The notes below the pieces were generated by a model. The model had not been told where the DNA came from. It worked only from the letters and a program-made list of their open reading frames with translations, and did no database searches. The position numbers and the translations under genes are program-made. 64,000 nucleotides of DNA from Streptomyces sp. 3214.6 (GTDB lineage: Bacteria > Actinomycetota > Actinomycetes > Streptomycetales > Streptomycetaceae): NCBI RefSeq assembly GCF_900129855.1, contig NZ_LT670819.1, positions 7,378,001 through 7,442,000 of the forward strand, written 5' to 3'. Numbering within the stretch: position 1 is the stretch's first letter; the number at the start of each line of letters is the position of its first letter. Positions 29,587 to 39,090 of the stretch are shown one piece after another.

Positions 29587-30078
29587 ATGAAGCCGTTGAC
29601 CGAGCAAGAGATCCGTGCCGCGTTCGTGAACTGCACCAAGGGGGAGGCCAAGCGCCTTTCCGTGCCGCGCGACCTGGCCGAGCGGCCGTGGGACGACCTG
29701 GACTACCTCGGCTGGCGGGATCCCCAGGCCCCCGACCGGGCCTATCTCGCCGTCGAGCTGGACGGCCGGCTGAAGGCCCTGGCGCTGCGTTCCTCCGCCT
29801 CCGGCTCCTGGCAGACCCGACGCAGCATGTGCACGCTGTGCCTGACCACCCACTCCGGGGGCGTCTCGCTGATGGTCGCGCCGAAGGCGGGCCGGGCCGG
29901 TCAGCAGGGCAACTCGGTGGGTGCCTACATCTGCAGCGACCTCGCCTGCTCGCTGTATGTGCGCGGCAAGCGAGACGCGGGGGTGGGGGCGCGACTGCAC
30001 GAGACGATCACGCTGGAGGAGAAGATCGAGCGCACCGTCGCGAACCTCGCCGGGTTCATCGCCAAGGTGACCGGCTGA
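29587..30078 (+). CDS. FBP-domain protein with treble-clef zinc finger (EF-G-binding-like)
   Basis: 163 residues. An N-terminal helical part (EQEIRAAFVNCTKGEAKRLS) is followed by a C-terminal four-cysteine finger: MCTLC (Cys82, Cys85) and YICSDLAC (Cys116, Cys121). This is the layout of FBP/FusB-type proteins, which bind elongation factor G and can free it from stalled or fusidic-acid-blocked ribosomes. Whether this member confers resistance is inference. Likely controlled by the divergent TetR through the palindrome overlapping its promoter. Confidence 0.85.
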   Translation: MKPLTEQEIRAAFVNCTKGEAKRLSVPRDLAERPWDDLDYLGWRDPQAPDRAYLAVELDGRLKALALRSSASGSWQTRRSMCTLCLTTHSGGVSLMVAPKAGRAGQQGNSVGAYICSDLACSLYVRGKRDAGVGARLHETITLEEKIERTVANLAGFIAKVTG

Positions 30079-30080
30079 GG

Positions 30081-31034
30081 CTAGGCGCGGCCGTTCAGTA
30101 TCTCCGCCCGGCAGTCCTGCGGGGCGCCCCATGCCGTGCGCAGGGCGCGGGCCTTGGTGAGCCAGAGCGACAGGTCATACTCCGCCGTGTAGCCGATCGC
30201 GCCGTGCAGCTGGAGTGCCGCGCGCGCGGTCGTGTACGCCGCCTCGCAGGCGCTCGCCTTCGCGGCGGCGACATCCGCCGGCGCCATTGTGACGGCGGCG
30301 CCCAGGACCAGGGGCCGGGCGAACTCCAGCGCGATCTTCGCGTCCGCCAGCCGGTGCTTGACCGCCTGGAACGAGCCTATGGGCGCCCCGAACTGCACGC
30401 GCTGCCCCACATGGGCCACGGTCCGCTCCAGCAGCGCGAGGCCCACGCCCAGGGCCTGCGCCGCGGTGGCGAGGCGGGCCCAGCGCAGGGCGCGCCGCAC
30501 GGGCGGGTCCGCGGCCAGGAGCTCACCGCCTGGCAGCAGGCGGGTCAGACGGCGGGCGGGGTCGAGCGACGGACGGACCGTGCCGTCGTGCCCGGGTGCG
30601 AGCCGGAGGCCGTCGGCGCCCAGGGCCAGATGCACGGCCGCCGCGTCACCGTCCAGCGCATACGCCCCCTCGTGCCCCACCGTCGCCATCGACTCGCCCG
30701 CGGCCAGCGCCGGGAGGAACCGCTCGGCGGGGCCCGGATCGGGCAGCAGGGCCGCCGCGGCCACCGTCTCCACCAGCGGACCCGGCACCGCGTGCCGCCC
30801 CAACTCCACGAAGGCGACGGCCAGTTCGACCGGCCGGAGCCCCAGCCCCTGGTGCGCCTCCGGGATCGCCAGGGCGAAGACGCCGGCCTCGGCGATCCGC
30901 GCCCACAGGGCCCGCCCGCTCGCCTGCTCGCCCCGGCTCCAGTCCCGTACGACCGAGGGCGTCGCGGCGGCCGTCAGCATGGCGTGGAGCGAGTCGGCGA
31001 ACGCCCGCTGTTCGGTGTCCAGGAGGAAACGCAT
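30081..31034 (-). CDS. acyl-CoA dehydrogenase, small subunit type (FadE32/FadE33-like)
   Basis: 317 residues, shorter than the usual 380, like the mycobacterial steroid-catabolic FadE32/FadE33 that work as heteromers. The C-terminal helical domain is clear (QFGAPIGSFQAVKHRLADAKI, LQLHGAIGYTAEYDLSLWLTKAR). The usual catalytic Glu segment near the end (YxGTxEIQ) is missing, consistent with a partner supplying it. It overlaps the larger dehydrogenase gene upstream by one base (TGATG), which supports an alpha-beta heteromeric enzyme. Substrate by context: a steroid ring-derived CoA ester. Confidence 0.85.
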   Translation of the reverse strand: MRFLLDTEQRAFADSLHAMLTAAATPSVVRDWSRGEQASGRALWARIAEAGVFALAIPEAHQGLGLRPVELAVAFVELGRHAVPGPLVETVAAAALLPDPGPAERFLPALAAGESMATVGHEGAYALDGDAAAVHLALGADGLRLAPGHDGTVRPSLDPARRLTRLLPGGELLAADPPVRRALRWARLATAAQALGVGLALLERTVAHVGQRVQFGAPIGSFQAVKHRLADAKIALEFARPLVLGAAVTMAPADVAAAKASACEAAYTTARAALQLHGAIGYTAEYDLSLWLTKARALRTAWGAPQDCRAEILNGRA

Positions 31035-32173
31035 CAGCGGCGGCCCTTCGGCAGGCCGAGCAGACGCTCGGCGATGATGTCGCGCTGGATCTCGTTCGTG
31101 CCGGCGTAGACGGGTCCGGCGAGGGCGAACACATAGGCCTCGGTCCAGGCGGAGTCCGCCGACTCGCCCTCCTCGCCCAGCAGGTCGAGGGCCGTCTCCT
31201 GCAGCGCGATGTCGTACTCGGACCAGAAGACCTTGTTCAGGCTGGACTCCGGGCCGATCGACTCGCCGTCCAGGAAGCGGGACGCGGCCGCGTAGGCGAA
31301 GAGCTGGTAGGCGCGGGCGCCGGCCAGCGCGTCGGCGACCCGTTCCTGGGCCCAGGCGGGACGGCCCCTGTCCAGCCAGAGACGGTGGAGGCGGTCCGCG
31401 GCGGCGAGGAAGCGGCCGGGGGAGCGGAGCGTCAGCCCCCGCTCGTTGCCCGCCGTGGACATGGCCACCCGCCAGCCCTCGCCGGGCGCTCCGATCACGT
31501 CCTCGTCCGGCACGAACACCTCGTCCAGGAACAGCTCGGCGAACGCCGGCTTTCCGTCGAGGCGGCCGATCGGACGGACCGTGACGCCGGGCGCACGCAG
31601 GTCGAACATCACGTACGTCAGGCCCTGGTGGGGACGGGGGGCCGCCGGGTCGCTGCGGAACAGGCCGAACGCGCGGTCGGCGAAGGCCGCCCGCGACGAC
31701 CACGTCTTCAGGCCGCTCAACCGCCAGCCGCCGTCCGCGCGGACCGCCCGGGAGCGCAGCGAGGCCAGGTCCGAGCCCGCCTCCGGCTCCGACCACGCCT
31801 GCGCCCAGACCACCTCGCCGGTCGCCATCGGCGGCAGCACGCGCGCGCGTTGTTCCTCCGTGCCGTGGTCGAAGAGGGTCGGCGCGAGCAGACTGACGCC
31901 GTTCTGGCCGACCCGGCCCGGCGCGCCCGCCGCGTAGTACTCCTCCTCGAAGACCAGCCAGCGGATCAGCCCGGCGTCCCGCCCGCCGTAGCGTGCGGGC
32001 CAGTTCACCGCCGACCAGCGGTCCGCGGCCAGTTCGGCCTCCCACGCGCGGTGCGCCGCGAAGCCCTCCCCGGTCTCCAGCGAGGGGAGCGGAGCGGACG
32101 GCACATGCGCGTGCAGCCAGTCGCGGGCCTCGGCGCGGAACGCTTCCTCGGCGGGCGTGAGGTCGAGATCCAT
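31034..32173 (-). CDS. acyl-CoA dehydrogenase, large subunit type (FadE30/FadE31-like)
   Basis: 379 residues. FAD-binding middle domain (WAQAWSEPEAGSDLASLRSRA, LSGLKTWSSRAAFADRAF) and the C-terminal YAGTNEIQRDIIAERLLGLP carrying the catalytic Glu. ATG 32173 is preceded by GGAAGGAG; a longer GTG-type start at 32194 is less likely. It is the first gene of a two-gene minus-strand unit divergent from the SDR gene; the palindromic box lies 17-30 bases upstream. Confidence 0.88.
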   Translation of the reverse strand: MDLDLTPAEEAFRAEARDWLHAHVPSAPLPSLETGEGFAAHRAWEAELAADRWSAVNWPARYGGRDAGLIRWLVFEEEYYAAGAPGRVGQNGVSLLAPTLFDHGTEEQRARVLPPMATGEVVWAQAWSEPEAGSDLASLRSRAVRADGGWRLSGLKTWSSRAAFADRAFGLFRSDPAAPRPHQGLTYVMFDLRAPGVTVRPIGRLDGKPAFAELFLDEVFVPDEDVIGAPGEGWRVAMSTAGNERGLTLRSPGRFLAAADRLHRLWLDRGRPAWAQERVADALAGARAYQLFAYAAASRFLDGESIGPESSLNKVFWSEYDIALQETALDLLGEEGESADSAWTEAYVFALAGPVYAGTNEIQRDIIAERLLGLPKGRR

Positions 32174-32189
32174 GCGACACTCCTTCCCT

Positions 32190-32203
32190 AACAAGTGTTT
32201 GGT
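32190..32203. promoter_or_regulatory. KstR2-like operator, site A
   Basis: AACAAGTGTTTGGT (reverse ACCAAACACTTGTT) matches the mycobacterial KstR2 box AnCAAGnnCTTGnT at 9 of 10 fixed positions. It lies midway in the 46-base gap between the divergent dehydrogenase and SDR genes. A near-identical site occurs at 38315-38328. Confidence 0.72.
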
Positions 32204-32219
32204 AGGTTAGCGTGGGCCT

Positions 32220-33005
32220 ATGACAGGCGTCGAGAGCCCGGCGTACGAACCCGGGCACGGGCTGCTCAGCGGGCGCACCGCCGTCATCACGGCCGCCGCG
32301 GGCGCCGGGATCGGCGGGGCCACCGCGCGCCGCTTCCTGGAGGAGGGCGCGCGCGTGCTGATCAGCGACGCGCACGCGCGCCGGCTCAAGGAGCACGAGG
32401 CCCGGCTGGCCGGGGAGTTCGAGGGAGCGGTGGCGGCTCTCCCCTGTGACGTCACCGACGAAAGCCAGGTACAGGCCCTCTTCGACACCGCCGTACGGCT
32501 GCACGGCCGCCTCGACATCGTCGTGAACAACGCCGGTCTGGGCGGCACTTCGGACCTCGTCGACATGAGCGACGAACAGTGGTCCCGGGTGCTCGACGTG
32601 ACGCTGAACGGCACGTTCCGCTGCACGCGGGCGGCCTTGCGGCTGATGCGCGGGACCGGCGGGGGCGTCATCGTCAACAACGCCTCCGTCATCGGCTGGC
32701 GCGCCCAGGCCGGACAGGCGCACTACGCCGCCGCGAAGGCCGGCGTGATGGCACTGACCCGGTGCTCGGCGATCGAGGCGGCCCCGTACGGCATCCGCGT
32801 CAACGCCGTGGCGCCCAGCCTCGCCATGCACCCGCACCTGGTGAAGGCGACCTCGCCCGACCTGTTGGAGGAACTGACGCGACGCGAGGCCTTCGGGCGG
32901 TACGCCGAGCCCTGGGAGGTGGCCAACGTGATCGTGTTCCTCGCGTCGGGCTACTCCTCGTACATGACGGGCGAGGTCGTCCCCGTCAGCAGCCAGCACG
33001 CCTAG
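32220..33005 (+). CDS. short-chain dehydrogenase/reductase (Rv3559c-like)
   Basis: 261 residues. Rossmann motif TAAAGAGIGGATARRFLEEG (a variant of TGxxxGIG), NNAGLGG, the catalytic Ser in NNASVIGW, and YAAAKAG (Tyr-x3-Lys) are all present; NAD(P)-dependent. Leads the SDR-TetR-thiolase unit. By gene order it corresponds to the SDR beside kstR2 and fadE30 in mycobacterial HIP degradation clusters. Its substrate is probably a hydroxyacyl-CoA intermediate. Confidence 0.87.
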   Translation: MTGVESPAYEPGHGLLSGRTAVITAAAGAGIGGATARRFLEEGARVLISDAHARRLKEHEARLAGEFEGAVAALPCDVTDESQVQALFDTAVRLHGRLDIVVNNAGLGGTSDLVDMSDEQWSRVLDVTLNGTFRCTRAALRLMRGTGGGVIVNNASVIGWRAQAGQAHYAAAKAGVMALTRCSAIEAAPYGIRVNAVAPSLAMHPHLVKATSPDLLEELTRREAFGRYAEPWEVANVIVFLASGYSSYMTGEVVPVSSQHA

Positions 33006-33020
33006 GACGACAATGGACCC

Positions 33021-33635
33021 GTGCCTCCTACGAAGAAGAAGCCCCAGGTGACCGCCGCGCCCGCGCGCCGCGCCGAACTCCTCGACACCGCCGCCGAGGT
33101 CTTCGCCGAGCAGGGCTACAACGCCACCACCGTGCGCAAGATCGCGGATCACGCGGGCATGCTCGCGGGCAGCCTCTACTACCACTTCGACTCCAAGGAG
33201 TCGATGCTGGAGGAGATCCTGCGCACCTTCCTCGACGAGCTGTGGGGCGGCTACGACGCCGTGCTCGCCGCCCGCCTCGGCCCCCGCCAGACCCTGGAAG
33301 CCCTGGTCACCGAGTCGTTCCGGGAGATCGACCGGCACCGCGCCGCCGTCGCGATCTACCAGAAGGAGAGCAGACAGCTCGTGGCGCAGGAACGGTTCGC
33401 GTTCCTCGCCGACTCACAGAGCCGGTTCGAGAAGGCGTGGCTGTCCACGCTGGAGCGCGGGGTCGCCGAGCAGGCCTTCCGTGCCGACCTCGACGTCCGG
33501 CTCGCCTACCGGTTCGTCCGCGACACGGTGTGGGTCGCCGCGTCCTGGTACCGGCCCGGCGGGCAGCACAGCCCCGAGGAGATCGCCCGGCAGTACCTGT
33601 CGATGGTGCTGGACGGGATCGCCGTACGTGAATAG
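33021..33635 (+). CDS. TetR-family regulator, KstR2-like
   Basis: 204 residues. The HTH TTVRKIADHAGMLAGSLYYHFDSKESM (about 36-62) with the GMLAGSLYYHF recognition helix is like that of KstR2, whose ligand is HIP-CoA. GTG start 15 bases after the SDR stop. Being within the cluster and accompanied by two matching palindromes, it is the obvious repressor of all four transcription units from 30.1 to 40.0 kb. Confidence 0.85.
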   Translation: MPPTKKKPQVTAAPARRAELLDTAAEVFAEQGYNATTVRKIADHAGMLAGSLYYHFDSKESMLEEILRTFLDELWGGYDAVLAARLGPRQTLEALVTESFREIDRHRAAVAIYQKESRQLVAQERFAFLADSQSRFEKAWLSTLERGVAEQAFRADLDVRLAYRFVRDTVWVAASWYRPGGQHSPEEIARQYLSMVLDGIAVRE

Positions 33636-33676
33636 CCGATTCAACCGCCCTTTCCGGTTCCAGCGAGGGAGTCGCC

Positions 33677-34822
<1,146 letters not shown>

Positions 34823-34834
<12 letters not shown>

Positions 34835-34902
34835 CGGTCACCGAGAGGTTCTGACAGTCACCGAGAGGTTCTGACGGTCACGGAGAGGCTCTCACGGTCA
34901 TC
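34823..34902. repeat. four tandem 20-bp repeats spanning two convergent gene ends
   Basis: The unit is GAGAGGCTCTGACGGTCACC at 34823-34842, repeated with 2-4 substitutions at 34843, 34863 and 34883. The first unit contains the fadA6-like stop codon and the last contains the stop of the minus-strand IpdC-like gene. A partial copy (GTGACGGTCATC) precedes it inside the thiolase gene. It looks like expansion of the thiolase 3' end. Confidence 0.9.
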
Positions 34903-35947
34903 GTGGGGGCGTGAGCCGCTCCCGGACCTGTTCCGCCTCCTTCATGATCCGTTCCACCAGCTCCGCGCACGACGGCAGGTCGTCGATCACCCCGGCGACC
35001 TGCCCCGACGCCATCACCCCCAGGTCCGTACGGCCCTCCACCATCGCGGATCTGAGCAGCATCGGGGTGTTCGCCGCGAGCAGCACCTGGCTCCACGTCA
35101 GGTCCCTGCCGTGCCGCATCGCCAGCCCGTCGTGGACCAGCTGACGCCAGGTCAGCCCTGACAGCCTCCGGAAGCCGGCCGCCCGCCGGACCGCGTGCAC
35201 CAGGGCTCTCGCGCGCAAGGAGTGCTCCAGCGAGGCCACCAGGTCCGTGCGCAGCATGCGATGCGGCAGGCCGTCGACCGCCCGTGTCACCGTCACGTCC
35301 CTGACGGTCGCCGCCAGATAGCGGGCCTTCACCGCGTCCGGCACCGTCGAGTCCGACGTCAGCAGGAACCGCGTCCCCATCGCCACGCCCGCCGCCCCGT
35401 ACGCCAGCGCCGCCACCAGCCCCCGCCCGTCGAAGAAGCCGCCCGCCGCCACGACCGGGATGTCCACCGCGTCCACCACCTGCGGCAGCAGCACCGTCGT
35501 CGCCACGTCGCCGGTGTGTCCGCCGCCCTCGCCGCCCTGCACGACCACCGCGTCCGCCCCCCACGCGGCGACCTTCTCGGCGTGCCGGCGGGCGCCGACC
35601 GAGGGGATCACGACGACCCCCGCCTCCTTGAGCTCGGCGATCAGCTCGGGGGAGGGGGCCAGCGCGAAGGACGCGACCCGCACCCCCTCGTCGACGATGA
35701 TCCGCACCCGGTCGCCGGCGTCCGCCGCGTCCGCGCGCAGATTGACCCCGAACGGGGCGTCGGTGCGGGATCTGACCTCCTGTACGGCCTCCCGCAGCCC
35801 GTCGACCGTCATCGTCGCCGAGCCCAGGACGCCCAGCGCCCCCGCGTTCGCCGTAGCCGACACCAGGCGCGGTCCCGCCACCCACCCCATCCCGGTCTGC
35901 ACGATCGGGTGGCGGACCCCGACCAGCCGGGTGAGCGCCGTCTCCAT
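34898..35947 (-). CDS. flavin-dependent reductase/NMO-type protein, IpdC-like
   Basis: 349 residues. TIM-barrel FMN protein of the 2-nitropropane dioxygenase/enoyl-reductase superfamily: PIVQTGMGWVAGPRLVSATANAG at the start, VVVQGGEGGGHTGDV and PVVAAGGFFDGRG FMN-phosphate loops, MGTRFLLT. The position after ipdA-ipdB homologues points to IpdC, which in Rhodococcus and Mycobacterium acts in the opening of the last steroid rings. It overlaps the IpdB-like stop by one base. Confidence 0.87.
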   Translation of the reverse strand: METALTRLVGVRHPIVQTGMGWVAGPRLVSATANAGALGVLGSATMTVDGLREAVQEVRSRTDAPFGVNLRADAADAGDRVRIIVDEGVRVASFALAPSPELIAELKEAGVVVIPSVGARRHAEKVAAWGADAVVVQGGEGGGHTGDVATTVLLPQVVDAVDIPVVAAGGFFDGRGLVAALAYGAAGVAMGTRFLLTSDSTVPDAVKARYLAATVRDVTVTRAVDGLPHRMLRTDLVASLEHSLRARALVHAVRRAAGFRRLSGLTWRQLVHDGLAMRHGRDLTWSQVLLAANTPMLLRSAMVEGRTDLGVMASGQVAGVIDDLPSCAELVERIMKEAEQVRERLTPPR

Positions 35948-36660
35948 CAGGCGGCGACCTCCCGCGCGCGGGCGGCCCCCGGATCGAGCACCTCACGGAT
36001 CAACCGCAGCTCCTGTGCCGTCGGTTCACGGGTGTACGGCACCTCGTCCGGGACCACCAGGTCGAAGCCCGTCGCCTCCCGGACCTGCCCGACGCTCACC
36101 CCGGGATGCAGCGAGGCCAGCCGCATGCGGTGGTCGGGGGTGGCGAAGTCGAAGACACCGAGGTCGGAGACGACCCGCGGAATGCGGTGATGGCGCGCGC
36201 CGGCCGCACGGTCGTAGCCGACCCCGCACACCATGTCGACCCGCTCGACGAAGACTCGCCGGGAGTGCCTCGGGATCCAGTAACTCGTCGGGTTGTTGAG
36301 GGTGTTGACCGGCGCGCCCCGCACCCCCAGCAGCTGCCGCTTCGGCTTCGCCCAGTCGCCGATGCAGGAGATGTTCTGGTTGCCGTAGCGGTCGAGCTGG
36401 CTCGCGCCCATCATCACGTGCCGCCGCCCCCCGGTGACGAGGGCCAGATGCTGCCGGTACGGCAGCCAGCCCTCGACGCTGCCGTCGGGGCGGACGATCA
36501 TCGCCTCGCCGTCGGTGAGGAGCAGGTCCGGCGCGAACGTGAGCCGGGCCAGCCGGGCGCCCACGGACGGGATCAGGCCCATCGGGGCGGCCAGGATCTC
36601 GCCCGCGCCGCGCCAGGCCTCGGCACAGGCGATCACGCAGTACTCGGCACGCGTGGTCAT
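35947..36660 (-). CDS. CoA-transferase-like hydrolase beta subunit, IpdB-like
   Basis: 237 residues, family I CoA-transferase fold. Conserved-looking segments: MGLIPSVGARLARLTFAPDLLLTDGEA, GASQLDRYGNQNISCIGDW, and a C-terminal VPYTREPTAQELRLIREVLDP. The catalytic Glu of true CoA-transferases (SENG-type motif) is not evident, as in IpdAB, which is a hydrolase that opens the COCHEA-CoA ring. Partner of the IpdA-like protein, coupled by ATGA. Confidence 0.87.
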   Translation of the reverse strand: MTTRAEYCVIACAEAWRGAGEILAAPMGLIPSVGARLARLTFAPDLLLTDGEAMIVRPDGSVEGWLPYRQHLALVTGGRRHVMMGASQLDRYGNQNISCIGDWAKPKRQLLGVRGAPVNTLNNPTSYWIPRHSRRVFVERVDMVCGVGYDRAAGARHHRIPRVVSDLGVFDFATPDHRMRLASLHPGVSVGQVREATGFDLVVPDEVPYTREPTAQELRLIREVLDPGAARAREVAA

Positions 36661-37493
36661 GCGTCCTCCCCGGCCGTCGACTGGTACGCCTGTTCGTCCC
36701 CGGCCAGATGGCGGGCCGCGAACTCCGGCCAGGGCGTGCTCGCGTACCGCTTCTGGAACGCCTCGTCGCGGCCGTAGTCGGGCGCGCAGGACGTGAAGTG
36801 CGCCCCGTTCGGCGCCTCCACGACCCCCGTCACCGTGTGCCGCTTGATCAGCAGCGACTGCGGCGGCCCCTGCTTCGTCAGCTCGGCCGTGTCGACGATC
36901 CGCTCGCACGACACATAGGCCGCGTCCGCCGCCTCGCAGAACAGGTCGTCGAAGTACGGGTCCGGGCCCAGGTACTGCCCGTTGCCCAGCCGGTCGGCCC
37001 GGTTGACGTGCACCAGGGCCGCGTCCAGCCGCAGGGCGGGCATGGCCACGAACGTCTCCCGGTCCTCGTACGGCGACGTCACCGTCCGCAGGCCCGGGTT
37101 GACCCGCATCACGTCCGAACCGAGGCCCGCCCGCACCGGCAGGAACGGCAGTCGGTGCGCGGCCGCGCGCAGACCCCACATGAACATCGCCTCGTCGACC
37201 TCCGTCAGTTCGAAGGCCCCACGCTCGCGCGCCGCGCGGTAGTGAGGTTCGAGGGGGATCGAGTCGAGGGTGACGAACGCGGCCACCAGCTTGCGGATCC
37301 GCCCGGCCGCGGCGAGCATCCCGACGTCCGGACCGCCGTACGAGACGATCGTGAGGTCGCTGATCTGCGACCGCAGCAGCGCCCTGACCAGGGCCATCGG
37401 CTTGCGGCGCGAGCCCCAGCCGCCGATGCCGAGGGTCATGCCGCTGTGCAGCCGGGACACGACCTCCTCGGCGGTCATCGTCTTGTCACTCAC
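36657..37493 (-). CDS. CoA-transferase-like hydrolase alpha subunit, IpdA-like
   Basis: 278 residues. Begins MTAEEVVSRLHSGMTLGIGGWGSRRKPMALVRALLR (the GxGG-type CoA-binding start of class I transferases), with SYGGPDVGMLAAAGRIRKL and a HVNRADRLGNGQYLGPDPYFDDLF region. With the IpdB-like gene it should form the heteromeric ring-cleaving hydrolase of steroid C/D-ring catabolism. It is coupled by ATGA overlaps on both sides. Confidence 0.88.
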   Translation of the reverse strand: MSDKTMTAEEVVSRLHSGMTLGIGGWGSRRKPMALVRALLRSQISDLTIVSYGGPDVGMLAAAGRIRKLVAAFVTLDSIPLEPHYRAARERGAFELTEVDEAMFMWGLRAAAHRLPFLPVRAGLGSDVMRVNPGLRTVTSPYEDRETFVAMPALRLDAALVHVNRADRLGNGQYLGPDPYFDDLFCEAADAAYVSCERIVDTAELTKQGPPQSLLIKRHTVTGVVEAPNGAHFTSCAPDYGRDEAFQKRYASTPWPEFAARHLAGDEQAYQSTAGEDA

Positions 37494-38293
37494 CCGAGCC
37501 CCCCTCCTGCCTGTCCTTGCCCGTCCTTGCGTTCCTTGCCTGCCTTGGCTTCGTCGGCTTCCTTGCCGAACGTGTCGCGGACGCGGTCGGCCACCCCGCC
37601 GACGCTCGCCTCGTAGGTGAAGCCCTGCTCGAAGCGGTAGCTGCGGCGCACATCGACCGGGTCGATGCCGTTGAGAGCGGCCTTGGCCAGGCGCAGCAGC
37701 TCACCGTCCTTCGCGGCGATCTCGCCGGCCAACACCAGGGCGGCCGCGCGCAGTTCCGCGCGCGGCACCACCCGCCACACCGAGCCGTGCGCGTGCAGCT
37801 CGGCCGCCGTGACCGTGCGCGCGGTGTAGTACAGGGCGCGCAGGAGGTGCTGGGGGACCAGCCGGGCCAGGTGGGTGGCCGCGCCCAGGGCGCCCCGGTC
37901 CAGCTCGGGCAGCCCGAACACGGCGTCCTCGCTCGCCACGACCACGTCCGCGTTGCCCACGAGTCCGACGCCGCCGCCCAGGCAGTGGCCGTGCACGGCC
38001 GCGACCACGGGCACCTCGCACTCGTACACCGCGGCGAACGCCTCGTAGCAGCCGCGGTTGGCGCCGATCAGCGCGCTCGGGCCGTGTGCCTGGATCTCCT
38101 TGATGTCGACGCCCGCGTTGAAGCCGCGGCCCTCGGCCGCCAGCACCACACACCGCGTCCCCGGATCACGGCCCGCCGCGCGCACCGCGTCGGCCAGCGC
38201 GAACCAGCCGCTCACCGGCAGCGCGTTGACGGGCGGAACGTCAACGGTGACAAGAGAAATCCCCTTTTCGGGGGACGAGGTGGAGACACCCAT
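37490..38293 (-). CDS. enoyl-CoA hydratase/isomerase-family hydrolase, EchA20-like
   Basis: 267 residues. Crotonase fold: VVLAAEGRGFNAGVDIKEI (first oxyanion strand), AAVHGHCLGGGVGLVGNADVVVAS (second), GLPELDRGALGA. EchA20 cleaves one of the remaining rings of the HIP intermediate in mycobacteria, and gene order echA20-ipdA-ipdB-ipdC is the same here. The last ~24 residues (Lys/Glu/Gly-rich) are an unusual tail. First gene of the unit; the palindromic box lies about 20 bases upstream. Confidence 0.87.
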   Translation of the reverse strand: MGVSTSSPEKGISLVTVDVPPVNALPVSGWFALADAVRAAGRDPGTRCVVLAAEGRGFNAGVDIKEIQAHGPSALIGANRGCYEAFAAVYECEVPVVAAVHGHCLGGGVGLVGNADVVVASEDAVFGLPELDRGALGAATHLARLVPQHLLRALYYTARTVTAAELHAHGSVWRVVPRAELRAAALVLAGEIAAKDGELLRLAKAALNGIDPVDVRRSYRFEQGFTYEASVGGVADRVRDTFGKEADEAKAGKERKDGQGQAGGGLG

Positions 38294-38314
38294 GGAAGCA
38301 TCAGCTACCTTTCC

Positions 38315-38328
38315 ACCAAACGTTTGTT
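38315..38328. promoter_or_regulatory. KstR2-like operator, site B
   Basis: ACCAAACGTTTGTT; the core CAAACGTTTG is a perfect palindrome. It shares ACCAAAC-RY-TTGTTAGG with site A at 32190-32203 and lies in the 55-base gap between the divergent EchA20-like and SDR genes. Confidence 0.72.
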
Positions 38329-38348
38329 AGGTTGAAAGGTAGCAGCGA

Positions 38349-39089
38349 ATGGAGCTGGACGGGAAGGTCGCCGTCGTCACCGGTGGCACCCGCGGAGTGG
38401 GCGCCGGGATCGCGCGCTCCCTCACGCGTGCGGGCGCCGAGGTCGTGGTCTGCGCCCGCCGGCCGCCCGAAGTCCCGGTCGAGAAAACCGAGTTCGTGCC
38501 GTTGGACGTGCGCGACGCCGACGACGTACGGCACTTCTTCGCCGGACTGCCCCGACTCGACGTCCTCGTCAACAACGCCGGCGGCGCCCCCTACCGCCCC
38601 CTCGCGCAGGCCGACGCCGAACGGCACGCGCGCGTGATCGAACTCAACCTCCTCGCCCCCCTGACCGTGTCCCTCGCCGCGTACGACCACCTCAAGCGCG
38701 CCCAGGGCTCGGTCGTGATGATCGGCAGCGTCAGCGGCAGCCGCCCCTCGCCCGGCTCGGCCGCCTACGGCGCGGCCAAGGCGGGGCTGGAGAACCTCGC
38801 ACGGTCCATGGCCGTGGAGTGGGCCCCGCAGGTGCGCGTGAACACCCTGGTCGTCGGCATGGTCCACACCGAGCTGACCCACCTCCACTACGGCGGCGCG
38901 GACGGCGTCGACGCCGTCGCCCGCACGGTGCCGCTCGGCCGGCTGGCCACACCGTCCGACGTCGGAGCCGCAGCCGTCTTCCTCGCCTCCGACGCGGCCG
39001 CCTACATCAGCGGAGCGAGCCTGCTCGTGCACGGGGGAGGGGAGCGGCCCGCTTTCCTCGACGCCGCAACTGCCAACAAGGAGACGTGA
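38349..39089 (+). CDS. short-chain dehydrogenase/reductase (Rv3549c-like)
   Basis: 246 residues. TGGTRGVGAGIARSLTRAG cofactor loop, NNAGGAPYRPL, catalytic Ser in MIGSVSGSRPS and YGAAKAG. Classical NAD(P)-dependent SDR. First of two tandem SDR genes divergent from the ipd operon, the arrangement of Rv3549c-Rv3548c in the KstR2 regulon. The next ATG follows its stop after one base, so the two are co-translated. Confidence 0.87.
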   Translation: MELDGKVAVVTGGTRGVGAGIARSLTRAGAEVVVCARRPPEVPVEKTEFVPLDVRDADDVRHFFAGLPRLDVLVNNAGGAPYRPLAQADAERHARVIELNLLAPLTVSLAAYDHLKRAQGSVVMIGSVSGSRPSPGSAAYGAAKAGLENLARSMAVEWAPQVRVNTLVVGMVHTELTHLHYGGADGVDAVARTVPLGRLATPSDVGAAAVFLASDAAAYISGASLLVHGGGERPAFLDAATANKET

Positions 39090-39090
39090 G